From NCBI RefSeq assembly GCF_002101335.1, contig NZ_CP020773.1, forward strand, positions 496,001 to 560,000: a stretch of DNA of 64,000 nt, read 5' to 3'. The DNA is from Staphylococcus lutrae. Its GTDB lineage: Bacteria > Bacillota > Bacilli > Staphylococcales > Staphylococcaceae. A program made the position numbers and the translations under genes. The notes under the pieces were generated by a model, which ran no database searches, was not told the DNA's origin, and saw nothing but the letters and a program-made list of their open reading frames with translations. Each line of letters starts with the position of its first letter. Within the stretch, counting starts at the first letter, position 1. Of this stretch, positions 1 to 13,234 are shown piece after piece.

Positions 1-494
1 TAATGTATCAAAAACCAGTCATAAGTTCAATTAACTGAACGTCTGTTAGCAAGCGAATCGGTAACTCTATTATCTGTTTATGGCATCTCACCTGTATGAA
101 CAGGAGGCCTTTGTTATCGTAATCATGCGTCGACGGGTTTTATAAATAGATGCATTCTTATTCAAATGAATCAAAAATTATGTATCGTAGTTCTCAATAT
201 CAATGGTGAATAAAAGTCATCATTATGATGGAAACATTAACGATCAAAAGCGGCAGTTGCCCTTAAATATTTTTCAATATTTAAGAACAACTTGCGCCAA
301 CATTTTAACATGCCGCATCATTTAAATTTTTCATTTGGCTATTGCCGCTTTTAAAAATGTGATGATTGATAAAAATTTTGAAGAATAAAAGGATAATGTG
401 AGATAAATCAAATTATTTTATTTGGAGAATATACTTAGAGAAGGTGGTTTGCATTATTGGTGGGATATCCAATAATAAATTATTCGACACACGT
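1..494. other. Gene-free left edge
   Basis: No open reading frame with a credible ribosome-binding site is visible. The stretch holds a 5-bp-arm palindrome at 25-40, a small hairpin (CCTG/CAGG) at 91-104, and the larger structured element described separately at 246-352. It lies downstream of the SSB paralogue, whose stop codon is at 495, so it may also carry that gene's transcript end. I recognise no known riboswitch class here. Confidence 0.5.
246..352. ncRNA. Candidate structured RNA with competing stems
   Basis: A 10-bp outer stem (AAAAGCGGCA at 246-255 with TGCCGCTTTT at 343-352) encloses a 10-bp AU-rich hairpin (262-285, loop TTTC). GCGGCA at 250-255 has a second possible partner, TGCCGC at 311-316, so two mutually exclusive folds exist. 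A T-rich end follows the outer stem on the plus strand and another follows it on the complement, so the transcribed strand is undecided. Seen only as base pairing; no promoter or known family is assigned. It may be an sRNA, an attenuator remnant or simply an elaborate terminator. Confidence 0.3.
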
Positions 495-845
495 TTACTC
501 TTGAGTTGGATGTGTGTCAATCCTTATTGTGGGTGATGATGCCAAAATAGGAGAAATTTCTGAAACGAGCAATTCTGTAGCATAGCGTTTTTCGTCATTT
601 TGATAAAAACGCCTTGATTGTATTTGCCCGCTCATTGCTACAGTCATTCCTTCAGTTATCGTTTCGTTAATTTGAAGCGCAATATTACCGAACGCTTTAC
701 AATTTAAGTAATCCGTGATGGGTTTTGGACTTTTACTTAAATCATTTCTAGTGACTGCGACAGTAAAAATAATAAAGTAACGCGCTTCATTTTCATAGAA
801 CTTCGGCGGGCGCTGAATATGACCGACAATCTGAAAATGATTCAT
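495..845 (-). CDS. ssb: Single-stranded DNA-binding protein paralogue
   Basis: A 116-residue OB-fold protein of the SSB family. It begins MNHFQIVGHI and keeps the conserved core strands (NCKAFGNIA, GQIQSRRF). The ATG at 845 follows GGAGGTG with good spacing; a longer reading frame upstream lacks a binding site and is rejected. It ends in THPTQE and lacks the acidic DDDIPF-type tip through which replication SSB recruits partner proteins. It is therefore probably an accessory SSB rather than the essential copy usually found with rpsF/rpsR. Divergent from ywpF. The family call is firm, the role inferred. Confidence 0.85.
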   Translation of the reverse strand: MNHFQIVGHIQRPPKFYENEARYFIIFTVAVTRNDLSKSPKPITDYLNCKAFGNIALQINETITEGMTVAMSGQIQSRRFYQNDEKRYATELLVSEISPILASSPTIRIDTHPTQE

Positions 846-1033
846 GTGGTTCACCTCCTGTACGCATACTATATCGCTTTCAAGAAAGAATAACAAACTA
901 CCAATCATGAAAAAATCGTCATTAGACACGCACAGGAAATCATGCAATCCGAGAATTATTTTAAAAATTGCGCTATAATAAGGGATATCATAAAATGATT
1001 CGTAAAGTTTTTAATGTGAAGGAGGCGACGCTG

Positions 1034-1468
1034 ATGAAAACTTTTAAAGCAGTGCGTTTTCAAATTGTATCAGACCATAGTAGCGTTACTGAATATGAAC
1101 TTTTAGATGGTGTGATTATCAATAAAGAAAATAGCGGTACGGGTTGGTTGTTGGAAATTGTGATTTCAGATATACATCAGGAACAAATGGAAACTTACAT
1201 GGAAGCGGAGGCGTTACTGGATATTCGTGTCGTTATCACTCGTCCTTCAAATGATCCTGCACTTTTTGATGCAACGATCAAACATATTACTCCTTTAACT
1301 GACGCCATTTCAGTTGTTTTTGAATGTCATATATACACATTGCGACAAGTCTATGCAGAAAATTTACTAGAACAACTTGTTAACGAAGGATTGCAAGGTC
1401 AACAACTCATTACGACGTTTAATCGTATGATGAAATCTAAACCACGTTTAAAAGACGAACGACAATAA
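1034..1468 (+). CDS. ywpF: YwpF-like protein
   Basis: A 144-residue protein matching the YwpF family found beside fabZ in staphylococci and bacilli (start MKTFKAVRFQIV). The ATG at 1034 is preceded by AAGGAGG at 8-9 bases; a longer frame from 968 has no binding site. No signal peptide, membrane segment or catalytic motif is visible. The function of the family is not established. A -10 box (TATAAT at 975-980) lies upstream with a poor -35. It converges on fabZ across a shared terminator. Confidence 0.75.
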   Translation: MKTFKAVRFQIVSDHSSVTEYELLDGVIINKENSGTGWLLEIVISDIHQEQMETYMEAEALLDIRVVITRPSNDPALFDATIKHITPLTDAISVVFECHIYTLRQVYAENLLEQLVNEGLQGQQLITTFNRMMKSKPRLKDERQ

Positions 1469-1650
1469 ACAATAGGCTGTGTTGAATGATTATCACGCGT
1501 TGTCATACATCACGTCGAATCAACAGTATCTTTTCTTCCTTCTCATCACCTTGAAAAGTCAATTGAGGACTACATTGAATGTTGTGCGCATAAAGCTAAG
1601 CTGGCCATCAAGTACTGAATCCTGTCACGTCTAACCCGATTCAATACAAA

Positions 1651-1683
1651 ATGCCCCTAAAAAACTTCTGTTTTTAGGGGCAT
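1651..1683. terminator. Bidirectional terminator between ywpF and fabZ
   Basis: A perfect 13-bp stem (ATGCCCCTAAAAA with its complement) and a 7-base loop. The A/T-rich base of the stem gives a U-run in both orientations, so it can end both convergent transcripts. Confidence 0.9.
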
Positions 1684-1735
1684 TTAAGCCATTTCATCTC
1701 TATGAAACAACACTTGACTTCCTTATTCTCAGTAC

Positions 1736-2179
1736 CTATGCATTGGGGTCTTGGAGTGCAAATGTCAACTCACAACTACATGCGATTTGACCATCTACAG
1801 TAGCCACTGCCGTTCCTTTACCAATAGGCCCTTTAATTTTTGTAATTTCTACTTCTAACTTTAATGTATCACCCGGTACGACTTGCTTTTTAAAACGACA
1901 TTTATCAATCCCTGCAAACAAAGCTAACTTTCCTTTGTGTGCTTCGCTGTTCAACATCGCTACTGCACCTGTTTGTGCTAAAGCTTCTGTAATAAGTACC
2001 CCAGGCATAACTGCATAATTTGGAAAATGACCTTGGAAAAACGGTTCATTTCCAGATACTTGTTTAATCCCTACACAACGTTTGCCAGGTTCATATTCAA
2101 CCACTTTGTCAATTAACAAAAAAGGTTGTCGGTGCGGGATAATATTTTTGATTTCATTGTAATTAAAAATCGTTTCCAT
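1736..2179 (-). CDS. fabZ: (3R)-hydroxyacyl-ACP dehydratase FabZ
   Basis: A 147-residue hot-dog-fold enzyme of type II fatty acid synthesis that removes water from 3-hydroxyacyl-ACP. The catalytic pair is visible: His51 in [12 protein letters not shown] and Glu65 in ITEALAQTG. Length is normal for the family. Its ATG overlaps the stop of the upstream small membrane-protein gene (TAATG), which indicates translational coupling in a murA-small ORF-fabZ operon. The pairing of murA with fabZ puts wall-precursor and lipid synthesis in one transcript. Confidence 0.97.
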   Translation of the reverse strand: METIFNYNEIKNIIPHRQPFLLIDKVVEYEPGKRCVGIKQVSGNEPFFQGHFPNYAVMPGVLITEALAQTGAVAMLNSEAHKGKLALFAGIDKCRFKKQVVPGDTLKLEVEITKIKGPIGKGTAVATVDGQIACSCELTFALQDPNA

Positions 2180-2388
2180 TAATTATTGCCTCCAATTGTT
2201 TCAATGATACGATGCCAAAACTTAAAACTAAACGCGTTAAGCACGTTATCATGATTAATAATAAAACCTACCATGACGCCTATGATAAACATCATTATCG
2301 TTACCAGTACAAAAAGCGTTAATTTAAAGCTCACTGAAACGATCATTGTTTGTACAAGTTGTTTCCATTTAGTCATTAATTCTTTCAA
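2179..2388 (-). CDS. Small membrane protein, EpuA family
   Basis: A 69-residue protein with one hydrophobic helix (about residues 18-45). It occupies the place between murA and fabZ of the EpuA family (Pfam DUF4811-like small proteins, often annotated as DNA-directed RNA polymerase subunit beta). That annotation is misleading: nothing here resembles the catalytic beta subunit. The frame starts at a TTG preceded by GGGAG six bases away; an in-frame ATG at 2376 is the alternative. It overlaps the 3' end of murA by 20 bases. Function unknown. Confidence 0.7.
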   Translation of the reverse strand: MKELMTKWKQLVQTMIVSVSFKLTLFVLVTIMMFIIGVMVGFIINHDNVLNAFSFKFWHRIIETIGGNN

Positions 2389-3634
2389 TAGCCGCTCCCA
2401 AAGACTTCAGCTTTCCATGAAAATTTACATAACCACGGTCAAGATGCTTTAATTCTGTGACAATTGTTTCACCGTCCGCAACAAGTCCCGCCAATATTAA
2501 TGCAGCGGCGGCACGTAAGTCGGTCGCTTTCACTTGTGCACCTTGCAAAGCACTTTTGCCTTCAATTTTTGCGCTACGCCCTTCAACAGATATTTTCGCA
2601 TTCATACGTCTAAATTCTGCAACATGCATAAAGCGATTTTCAAAAACGGTCTCTGTTATCACTTTATGCCCTTCTGCCGTTAAAAGTAAAGCCATCATTT
2701 GAGATTGCATGTCAGTTGGAAAACCTGGGTGCGGTAATGTTTTGATATCGACGGGCTGAAGCTGCTCTGGCGCCGTAACACGTATACCTTCTTCAGTATA
2801 TTCCAAATTCACACCCATTTCTTCTAATTTATATACTAAGCTTGTCATGTGCTCTTTGATTGCACCTTTGACCAACACATCTCCACGTGTAATCGCTGCG
2901 GCAATCATCAGCGTCCCCGCTTCTATTCGATCAGGGATAATGGCATGTTTAACGCCTTTTAAATTGTCCACACCATGAATAATAATCGTGTCTGTCCCTG
3001 CACCTTTGATATCGCCACCCATTTCATTGATGTAGTTTGCTAAATCAACAATTTCGGGTTCTCTTGCCACGTTTTCAATAACCGTACGTCCTTTCGCTAA
3101 TGATGCTGCCATCATGACGTTTTGCGTTGCACCGACACTCGGAAAATCAAAATGGATATCGTTACCAACCAAGCCTTGTGGGGCTTCCGCAAATATAAAA
3201 CCAGCTTCTTGATGAATGTGCGCACCGAGTGCCTCTAATCCCTTTAAATGCTGTTCAATTGGACGAGACCCAATTGCACATCCTCCAGGTAATGCCACTT
3301 TTGCACGGCCTAAACGTGCTAGCAATGGGCCCATGACCAATATACTCGCTCTCATTTTACTCACATATTCATAGGGCGCTTCTTCTTTTAAATTTTTTGA
3401 TGCATCTACTGTCACAGATTGACGCTTTTCACTATATTTAATTTTTGCATTTAATACACTTAACACATTATTAATTGTTTCAACATCACTTAAAGCTGGC
3501 ACATTCACTAATTCGCTTTTCCCATGACTTGCTAACAAAGAAGCTGTTAATATGGGTAAAACTGCATTTTTTGCTCCTTCTACGCCGACTTCACCTTTAA
3601 GTGTATTTCCACCTTTAACAATAATTCTATCCAT
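2369..3634 (-). CDS. murA: UDP-N-acetylglucosamine 1-carboxyvinyltransferase MurA
   Basis: A 421-residue EPSP-synthase-fold enzyme. It transfers enolpyruvate from PEP to UDP-GlcNAc, the first committed step of peptidoglycan synthesis and the target of fosfomycin. The catalytic cysteine is Cys119 in [14 protein letters not shown], so the Cys-to-Asp resistance form is not present. Lys22/Asn23 of the GAKNA motif are conserved. The ATG at 3634 follows GGAGG. A second paralogue, murZ, lies 20 kb away, as is usual in low-GC Gram-positives. First gene of an operon with the small membrane protein and fabZ. Confidence 0.97.
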   Translation of the reverse strand: MDRIIVKGGNTLKGEVGVEGAKNAVLPILTASLLASHGKSELVNVPALSDVETINNVLSVLNAKIKYSEKRQSVTVDASKNLKEEAPYEYVSKMRASILVMGPLLARLGRAKVALPGGCAIGSRPIEQHLKGLEALGAHIHQEAGFIFAEAPQGLVGNDIHFDFPSVGATQNVMMAASLAKGRTVIENVAREPEIVDLANYINEMGGDIKGAGTDTIIIHGVDNLKGVKHAIIPDRIEAGTLMIAAAITRGDVLVKGAIKEHMTSLVYKLEEMGVNLEYTEEGIRVTAPEQLQPVDIKTLPHPGFPTDMQSQMMALLLTAEGHKVITETVFENRFMHVAEFRRMNAKISVEGRSAKIEGKSALQGAQVKATDLRAAAALILAGLVADGETIVTELKHLDRGYVNFHGKLKSLGAAIERIND

Positions 3635-3745
3635 CTCATTAATCCTCCACTATGTTTACAGCTCTATTCTTTTTATCTCTTCAAAAACTTAATCAGTCTA
3701 CCCATGACTATTAACTTATTTTATGATAACTAAACATTTTTTGTA

Positions 3746-3976
3746 TTAAAATAAGTATTTTATTTGTGTGGAAAATCGTAATAAATCAATAATAAAACGA
3801 CTCACACTTGTACCGATGAGTATTGCCAAAAATATCATGATGACTTGTACTTGTAATGGAAAACCTTTTTTAAAAAATTGGTCCAACCGGATTGCATTAA
3901 GTCCCCAGTATGCGGTACAAATACATATTACATGCATCACAATATTTGCAATCGCAAATTGTCCGATGTAATCCAT
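3746..3976 (-). CDS. DUF1146 family membrane protein (YwzB-like)
   Basis: A 76-residue protein with two predicted membrane helices (about residues 8-28 and 44-64) linked by a short basic segment (LDQFFKKGF). It fits the DUF1146/YwzB family that lies between the ATP synthase operon and murA in staphylococci and bacilli. The start is supported by GAAGGAG upstream of the ATG at 3976. No enzymatic motif is present and the function is unknown. Confidence 0.8.
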   Translation of the reverse strand: MDYIGQFAIANIVMHVICICTAYWGLNAIRLDQFFKKGFPLQVQVIMIFLAILIGTSVSRFIIDLLRFSTQIKYLF

Positions 3977-4347
3977 TTTATTGCTCCTTCACTTATCATC
4001 TCTCTATTAATTTTACATGATTTATAAGTTAAATCATACTATAAGTGACTTAAAATAATACAATTTTTGATTATATGTTTTTTCTAGGCCTATACCTTTA
4101 ACAGTCATCCACATGTATCCCATTATTATGATCATCAAACATGAACATATTGAAGAAAAGCCCGTTACGTTTAATCCCTTTCAGTCATTTTATAAGCTCA
4201 TAACAGTCCTTAAGAAAAACATGGGAAGAATGTGACGTATCTCGTACAAGTTATCGTTTAATGAGAAAATGCAAAATTCAATTCGAAGTTGTCATAATAA
4301 AAGCTCGGTCTGTCGTGTCGACAAACCGAGCTTTTAACTCACATATA
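3977..4347. other. Intergenic region, atpC to ywzB-like gene
   Basis: AT-rich, with no credible ORF. It must contain the promoter of the DUF1146 gene on the minus strand, and it ends with the atp operon terminator at 4299-4335. I see no further structure. Confidence 0.5.
4299..4335 (-). terminator. atp operon terminator
   Basis: A GC-rich stem (AAAGCTCGGT pairing with ACCGAGCTTT, continued by GTCG/CGAC) sits just after the atpC stop. A U-run follows in the minus-strand direction. Confidence 0.9.
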
Positions 4348-4752
4348 TTATTTAAATTTAGCAACTTCGATACGATTTTCTGCGCGCTTTAATGCACGTT
4401 CCGCACGTTTTAAATCCGTATCTGCTTTGTCACCTTCAAGATAAAATGTTGCACGTTGTTTTGCTGATTTAGCACGTTCCAAATCAATATCATCCGCTGA
4501 TTCAGCAGCTTGTGCAAGAATATTGACTTTTTCATGGCGAATCTCAGCAAACCCTTCTGTTACAGCTATATAATCCGATTTTCCATTTTTAGTCACTTTT
4601 ATATGACCAATTCTTAATGGTGTAACCGTCGGAATGTGACCGTACATCACACCCATCTCGCCTGCTGTCGTTTGTAAGACAACAATTTCAACATTGTCTT
4701 CTTTGTAAACAGAACCATTAGGAGTGACGATATCTAAGGTTAATGTGTTCAT
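4348..4752 (-). CDS. atpC: F1Fo ATP synthase subunit epsilon
   Basis: A 134-residue central-stalk subunit with an N-terminal beta-sandwich (start MNTLTLDIVTPNG) and a C-terminal helical hairpin (about 90-134). That hairpin can brake rotation in this family. The ATG follows GGAGG. Last gene of the atp operon, 22 bases after atpD and followed by the operon terminator. Confidence 0.97.
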   Translation of the reverse strand: MNTLTLDIVTPNGSVYKEDNVEIVVLQTTAGEMGVMYGHIPTVTPLRIGHIKVTKNGKSDYIAVTEGFAEIRHEKVNILAQAAESADDIDLERAKSAKQRATFYLEGDKADTDLKRAERALKRAENRIEVAKFK

Positions 4753-4774
4753 TATCCAGGCCTCCTAATTAGAA

Positions 4775-6199
<1,425 letters not shown>

Positions 6200-6211
6200 T
6201 TATAATAAAAA

Positions 6212-7081
6212 TTATTCTAACGCTGCTGAACCACCAACAATTTCAGTGATTTGTTGGGTAATGGCTGCTTGTCGCGCTCTGTTATATTGTAATGATAAAT
6301 CGTCAATCATTTCTGTTGCATTATCTGAGGCATTCTTCATCGCATTCATACGTGATGCGTGTTCACTCGCTTTTGCATCAAGAATTGTTCCATAAATCAA
6401 GCTTTCGATGTACTGAGGTAACAACACCTCTAATATCGCATCTTTATCCGGCTCAAATTCATATGATGACATGGCACCGTGACCTAAACTTGAATCCTCT
6501 GGAGATAATGGTAACAACTTTTTACTGCTCGGCTTGTTTTCGATTACACTCAAGTAATGGCTATAATAGATGTGTAATTCATCGATTTGTTCGTCGACGT
6601 ATAAATCGACAGCTCGTTTGCCAATCGCTTGAACGGCTTTGAACGAAGGCTGATCTGGAATGTCAGTTAATGTGTTTTCGAGCTTATAACCTCTATTCCG
6701 CAAAAAAGTCGCACCGATTTGTCCTAATACAATTAATTTATATTCTTCGGGACTGTTATGTCGTTGTTCAATGTCACGAATCATTTTCTTTAATACATTT
6801 GCACTATACGCACCGGCTAGTCCACGATCACTAGTAATGATCATATAACCTACACGTTTGACCTGACGTTCATTAAGCATTGGGTGTGTTGCCGTTTTAT
6901 TTGCACCTGCAATTGCTGTAATCGCATCTTTCATTTTCTCCATGTATGGGCGAAAAGTTAATGCATTTTTTTCGGCTTTGCGCAATTTAGAACTCGAAAC
7001 CATGTTCATCGCATTGGTAATCTGCTTTGTCTTCTTGGTCGATTTAATACGAGAATCAATTTCTTTTAATGAAGCCACCAT
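6212..7081 (-). CDS. atpG: F1Fo ATP synthase subunit gamma
   Basis: A 289-residue rotor-shaft subunit. Long N-terminal ([21 protein letters not shown]) and C-terminal ([12 protein letters not shown]) helices form the coiled coil that turns inside the alpha3beta3 ring. The signature [15 protein letters not shown] is present. The central Rossmann-like region has normal length, without the long insertion seen in photosynthetic organisms. Placed between atpA and atpD as usual. Confidence 0.98.
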   Translation of the reverse strand: MVASLKEIDSRIKSTKKTKQITNAMNMVSSSKLRKAEKNALTFRPYMEKMKDAITAIAGANKTATHPMLNERQVKRVGYMIITSDRGLAGAYSANVLKKMIRDIEQRHNSPEEYKLIVLGQIGATFLRNRGYKLENTLTDIPDQPSFKAVQAIGKRAVDLYVDEQIDELHIYYSHYLSVIENKPSSKKLLPLSPEDSSLGHGAMSSYEFEPDKDAILEVLLPQYIESLIYGTILDAKASEHASRMNAMKNASDNATEMIDDLSLQYNRARQAAITQQITEIVGGSAALE

Positions 7082-7115
7082 CTCACCACCTTATCTATTT
7101 TGATCGTCTGTTTTA

Positions 7116-8627
<1,512 letters not shown>

Positions 8628-8653
8628 CTATGTCACTCCTCCATTTAATCTAA

Positions 8654-9193
8654 TTAATGTGCTCTGTTAAATTTCTTAACGAGTTGATTTAAATCATTCT
8701 GTATACTGCCATCATACACTTTTGTTCCGATTTTCACGCGCACGCCACCGATAAGTGATTCGTTCACTGTAGCATGAATGATTAAATCTTTAAGTCCTGT
8801 ACGTTTGATTAATGCTTCTTTCACTTGCATCACTTCTTCTTCATCCAATACAGAAGCTGATTCAAGATACGCATCTGCTAAACTTTGATCAGCATAATAC
8901 TGCGCTTCAAATGCCTTAAAAATCTCAGGCAATAAATATAAATGGCGGTGTCCCGCAACAATTTTTAAAGTGTTCATTAAAAAAGGTTGTACACCTGAAA
9001 AAACATTTTCTACGATTTGGTGTCTCGCCGTCATCGTAATCTTTGGTTCGTAATCGATGCTTTTCAAATCGTTCATTTGACGCGCTACAGCAGCATTGAT
9101 TTCAGTGAATTCTTCATATACTTCAGACAACACGTTTTGTGTCGAAACGACATCGTAAAGTGCTTGGGCATATTTTTGAGCAACGTTTGCCAT
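8654..9193 (-). CDS. atpH: F1Fo ATP synthase subunit delta
   Basis: A 179-residue peripheral-stalk subunit that joins the b dimer to the top of F1. The N-terminal six-helix domain begins [15 protein letters not shown]. The C-terminal region has the family signature (ESLIGGVRVKIGTKVYDGS). The start ATG overlaps the atpF stop (TAATG), which suggests coupled translation with the b subunit. Confidence 0.97.
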   Translation of the reverse strand: MANVAQKYAQALYDVVSTQNVLSEVYEEFTEINAAVARQMNDLKSIDYEPKITMTARHQIVENVFSGVQPFLMNTLKIVAGHRHLYLLPEIFKAFEAQYYADQSLADAYLESASVLDEEEVMQVKEALIKRTGLKDLIIHATVNESLIGGVRVKIGTKVYDGSIQNDLNQLVKKFNRAH

Positions 9194-9708
9194 TACTTAT
9201 CCCCTACCTCTTTAACGTACTTTTCAACTAACGCTTTTTGATCTTGTTCAGAAATTTCTTTACGCAATACTTTTGATGCGATCAGTACTGAGAGTTCAGA
9301 AACTTGATTATTAATTTCTGCTAATGCACGTTCTTTTTCACTCTTAATTTCACTTTGTGCTGTTTCAAGCATACCGTTTGCACGTCTATTTGCTTCATGA
9401 ATAATTTCTTCTTGTTGACGCATCGCTTGTAACTTCGCGTCTTCAAGAATTTTATGAACTTCATCTTGCGTTTCTTTTAGTTTTTGTCTATTTTCTTCTT
9501 CTAAACGTTGAGCATTCATTTTTGCACGTTCAGCATCATCAATATCTTGATTAATTGAACGCTCACGATCGTCCATGACTTTTTTTAGTGGGCCCCATGC
9601 AAACTTCTTAAGCAGTGCGAGTAAAATGAGGAAAGTTGCCATTGTTACAACGATATCTCCAATATTTACACCACTACCTGCTGCAAAGGTAAATAAATTA
9701 GCAGTCAC
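9193..9708 (-). CDS. atpF: F1Fo ATP synthase subunit b
   Basis: A 171-residue peripheral-stalk subunit: an N-terminal membrane helix (about residues 15-35) followed by a long charged coiled coil. I choose the GTG at 9708, because AAAGGAGTG lies 9 bases upstream and the resulting N-terminus ([11 protein letters not shown]) matches the staphylococcal form. The ATG at 9738 precedes the ribosome-binding site and would add ten residues atypical for the family. Confidence 0.93.
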   Translation of the reverse strand: MTANLFTFAAGSGVNIGDIVVTMATFLILLALLKKFAWGPLKKVMDDRERSINQDIDDAERAKMNAQRLEEENRQKLKETQDEVHKILEDAKLQAMRQQEEIIHEANRRANGMLETAQSEIKSEKERALAEINNQVSELSVLIASKVLRKEISEQDQKALVEKYVKEVGDK

Positions 9709-9874
9709 TATGCTGTACACTCCTTTCAACCATTTCATCTATTCAAACAATAAAAACGAATGGCGAAAGCCTATCAACACTAGACCTCGCCGTGACAAAT
9801 GTTTTTCGTATGTAAAAGATATGAAAAGAACAAATGTCTTGATTACGTCATAATTCCTTACCGAGTTAGGCGTA

Positions 9875-10123
<249 letters not shown>

Positions 10124-10128
10124 TTATT

Positions 10129-10869
<741 letters not shown>

Positions 10870-10887
10870 TCAAAATAACATTCATTG

Positions 10888-11241
10888 TTACGCCTTTTTT
10901 AACCAAGGCCTAAAAACCATTAACACATATGAAACCATTAATCCTATCAGTACACCTAGAATATGGATGTGAGACTGATTAAATGCCCAAATGGTACATG
11001 CAATGATCGCAACTAAATAGCGCCAACCGTTACCTGTTGAAATCACATGTTCATCGTCACGTTTAGAACGCCATAAATAATATTCAAAAATGCATGTATT
11101 CATAATTGATGCAATCATTCCTATAATCAGTCCGAGTACTATTCGTTGCTGTACATCAAAAAAATAAAGGATTAACAGCCCTGCTAAAATCGTAGCGTAA
11201 TATGATAAAAACGGCTGAAACATTTTGCGAAAACAATTCAT
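10888..11241 (-). CDS. atpI: ATP synthase assembly protein AtpI
   Basis: A 117-residue protein with four predicted membrane helices. It fits the AtpI family, whose members are encoded first in atp operons and have been linked to c-ring assembly or cation uptake. Start chosen at the ATG at 11241 (MNCFRKMFQPFLSYYA), preceded by AGAGG; the frame continues upstream but runs through the promoter at 11302-11330. Sequence conservation in this family is low, so the call leans partly on position and topology. Confidence 0.88.
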   Translation of the reverse strand: MNCFRKMFQPFLSYYATILAGLLILYFFDVQQRIVLGLIIGMIASIMNTCIFEYYLWRSKRDDEHVISTGNGWRYLVAIIACTIWAFNQSHIHILGVLIGLMVSYVLMVFRPWLKKA

Positions 11242-11301
11242 ATTGAGCCTCTTTTCTGCCTTAAGACACAATTTGAAAGCCGTTCCACACATACAACTTT
11301 C

Positions 11302-11330
11302 ATAATAATATAGGGCGAAAAGTGTGTCAA
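11302..11330 (-). promoter_or_regulatory. atp operon promoter
   Basis: A perfect -35 TTGACA (11325-11330), a 17-base spacer and a -10 TATTAT (11302-11307) on the minus strand, about 50 bases upstream of the atpI start. It fits a strong vegetative sigma-A promoter for the whole ATP synthase operon. Confidence 0.85.
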
Positions 11331-11406
11331 TTGCACAGTGAAAAGGGTTGTTTTTTGTCTTTAATACCGACACAATTTAGACACATTTAGCCCGACTTTA
11401 TACTTT

Positions 11407-12546
11407 TTAACTTTTCACTTTAAAAGAATCTGGTTTATCTTGAATTAAACCAAAATAATATTTAATGTTTTCACAAATGCGTTCCGAGGCATGACCATCA
11501 CCATAAGGGTTTTGCGCAACGCTCATTGCATTGTACAGCGATTCATCTGTTAACAACGTTTTTGTTGCTTCATATACATCTACTTCTGCTGTACCAACAA
11601 GACGCAATGTGCCTGCTGCAACCCCTTCAGGACGCTCCGTTGTATCTCTTAATACGAGCACAGGCTTACCAAGTGATGGCGCCTCTTCTTGAACGCCGCC
11701 AGAATCTGTCAAAATAAAATGTGCTTGATGTGCGAAATTGTGGAAATCCACCACTTCTAGCGGTTCAATTAATTCAATGCGTTCGTGATCACTTAAATGT
11801 TGATAGGCGATTTCACGTACTTTAGGATTTTTGTGCATTGGATAGACGATGACTGTATCTTCAAATTCTTCAACAATTCTTCTCACTGCCTTAAAAATAT
11901 GGTGCATTGGCGTTCCAATATTTTCTCTTCGATGTGCAGTTAACAAGATAATGCGTTGTCCTTTATGACGTTGAATAATTTCAGAATGGTATTGAGGATC
12001 AACCGTCGTATGCATGGCATCAATTGCTGTATTACCCGTGATAACAACTTTCTCAGGCGCTTTATTTTCTTGTAACAAGTTTTTTTGCGCCTGTTCAGTT
12101 GGAGCAAAATGTAAATCAGCCATAATACCGGTCATTTGACGATTTATTTCTTCTGGAAAAGGAGAATACTTATTCCAAGTTCGTAACCCCGCTTCGACAT
12201 GCCCAATACTAATCTCATTATAAAAAGCAGCAAGACTACCGGCAAAAGTCGTCGTTGTATCTCCGTGTACTAATATCATATCGGGTTGTGCCTGTTGGAT
12301 GACATCCTCTAACCCTAAAATCACTCGCGAAGTGACTTCTGAGAGCGATTGGCCCTGCTTCATTACATTTAAATCATAATCTGGTTCAATACCAAATGTA
12401 TCTAATACAGAATCTAACATTTCACGATGTTGTGCAGTGACAACAACAATAGGCTCGAGTAATGTCTCTTTTTTAAGTTGTAATACGAGCGGTGCCATTT
12501 TGATTGCCTCAGGCCTAGTACCAAAAATCGTCATAATCCTTTTCAT
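11407..12546 (-). CDS. mnaA: UDP-N-acetylglucosamine 2-epimerase (non-hydrolysing)
   Basis: A 379-residue GT-B-fold enzyme interconverting UDP-GlcNAc and UDP-ManNAc. In staphylococci, ManNAc feeds the linkage unit of wall teichoic acid. It starts MKRIMTIFGTRPEAIKMAPL; the family residues GTRPE, HGDTTT, HVEAGLRT, TAHRREN and SGGVQEEAP are all seen. The ATG at 12546 follows AAGGGG. The reading frame continues upstream into upp, but that extension is unlike the family. wecB is the equivalent symbol. Confidence 0.95.
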   Translation of the reverse strand: MKRIMTIFGTRPEAIKMAPLVLQLKKETLLEPIVVVTAQHREMLDSVLDTFGIEPDYDLNVMKQGQSLSEVTSRVILGLEDVIQQAQPDMILVHGDTTTTFAGSLAAFYNEISIGHVEAGLRTWNKYSPFPEEINRQMTGIMADLHFAPTEQAQKNLLQENKAPEKVVITGNTAIDAMHTTVDPQYHSEIIQRHKGQRIILLTAHRRENIGTPMHHIFKAVRRIVEEFEDTVIVYPMHKNPKVREIAYQHLSDHERIELIEPLEVVDFHNFAHQAHFILTDSGGVQEEAPSLGKPVLVLRDTTERPEGVAAGTLRLVGTAEVDVYEATKTLLTDESLYNAMSVAQNPYGDGHASERICENIKYYFGLIQDKPDSFKVKS

Positions 12547-12568
12547 CTCTATGCGCCCCTTGTATGAA

Positions 12569-13198
12569 TTATTTTGTACCGAATAGACGGTCTCCCGCAT
12601 CACCGAGACCTGGAGTGATATAGGCATTTTCATCTAATTTTTCATCTAATGCGGCAATAAAAATATCCACATCTTCATGTGCAGCTTGAAGTTTTTCAAC
12701 CCCTTCAGGCGCAGCAATCAAACACATAAACCGAATATGCTTTGCACCTCTTTTTTTCAATGAGTTGATGGCTTCAATCGCTGATGCGCCTGTTGCTAAC
12801 ATAGGATCCACAACAATGATATCACGTTCCTCAATATCTTGTGGCAACTTGACAAAGTATTCAATGGCTTCGAGTGTTTCAGGGTCACGATATAAACCTA
12901 CATGACCAATTCTCGCGGCAGGCACGAGGTTTAAAATACCTGTTGTCATACCTAAACCTGCACGTAAAATAGGAACAAATGCCAACTTTTTACCTGATAA
13001 ACGCTTGGCAATCGCTTTTGTCACAGGTGTTTCAATTTCAACATCTTGTAATTCTAAATTACGTGTCACTTCATAAGCCATCAGCATACCTACTTCATCC
13101 ACAAGCTCTCTAAAAGCTTTTGTACCAGTATTTACATCTCGAATATAGCTCAGCTTATGTTGAATTAAAGGGTGATCAAATACATGTACTTTACCCAT
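12569..13198 (-). CDS. upp: Uracil phosphoribosyltransferase
   Basis: A 209-residue salvage enzyme converting uracil and PRPP to UMP. The PRPP loop [10 protein letters not shown] and the C-terminal uracil-binding segment ([17 protein letters not shown]) are intact. The ATG at 13198 follows GGAGG. It lies 36 bases after glyA, so glyA-upp-mnaA may be cotranscribed. In S. aureus this gene determines 5-fluorouracil sensitivity. Confidence 0.98.
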   Translation of the reverse strand: MGKVHVFDHPLIQHKLSYIRDVNTGTKAFRELVDEVGMLMAYEVTRNLELQDVEIETPVTKAIAKRLSGKKLAFVPILRAGLGMTTGILNLVPAARIGHVGLYRDPETLEAIEYFVKLPQDIEERDIIVVDPMLATGASAIEAINSLKKRGAKHIRFMCLIAAPEGVEKLQAAHEDVDIFIAALDEKLDENAYITPGLGDAGDRLFGTK

Positions 13199-13234
13199 AG
13201 TCTTGCCTCCGTTTGCTCTATATTGTTCTATTTA

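Noticed and set aside
1-130. Possible TPP, c-di-AMP or T-box element at the left edge
   Set aside because: The diagnostic conserved segments of these classes were not found; only a small hairpin at 91-104 and a short palindrome are present.
2179-2388. RNA polymerase beta subunit label for the small ORF between murA and fabZ
   Set aside because: A 69-residue single-helix membrane protein cannot be the beta subunit; the label is a common database carry-over.
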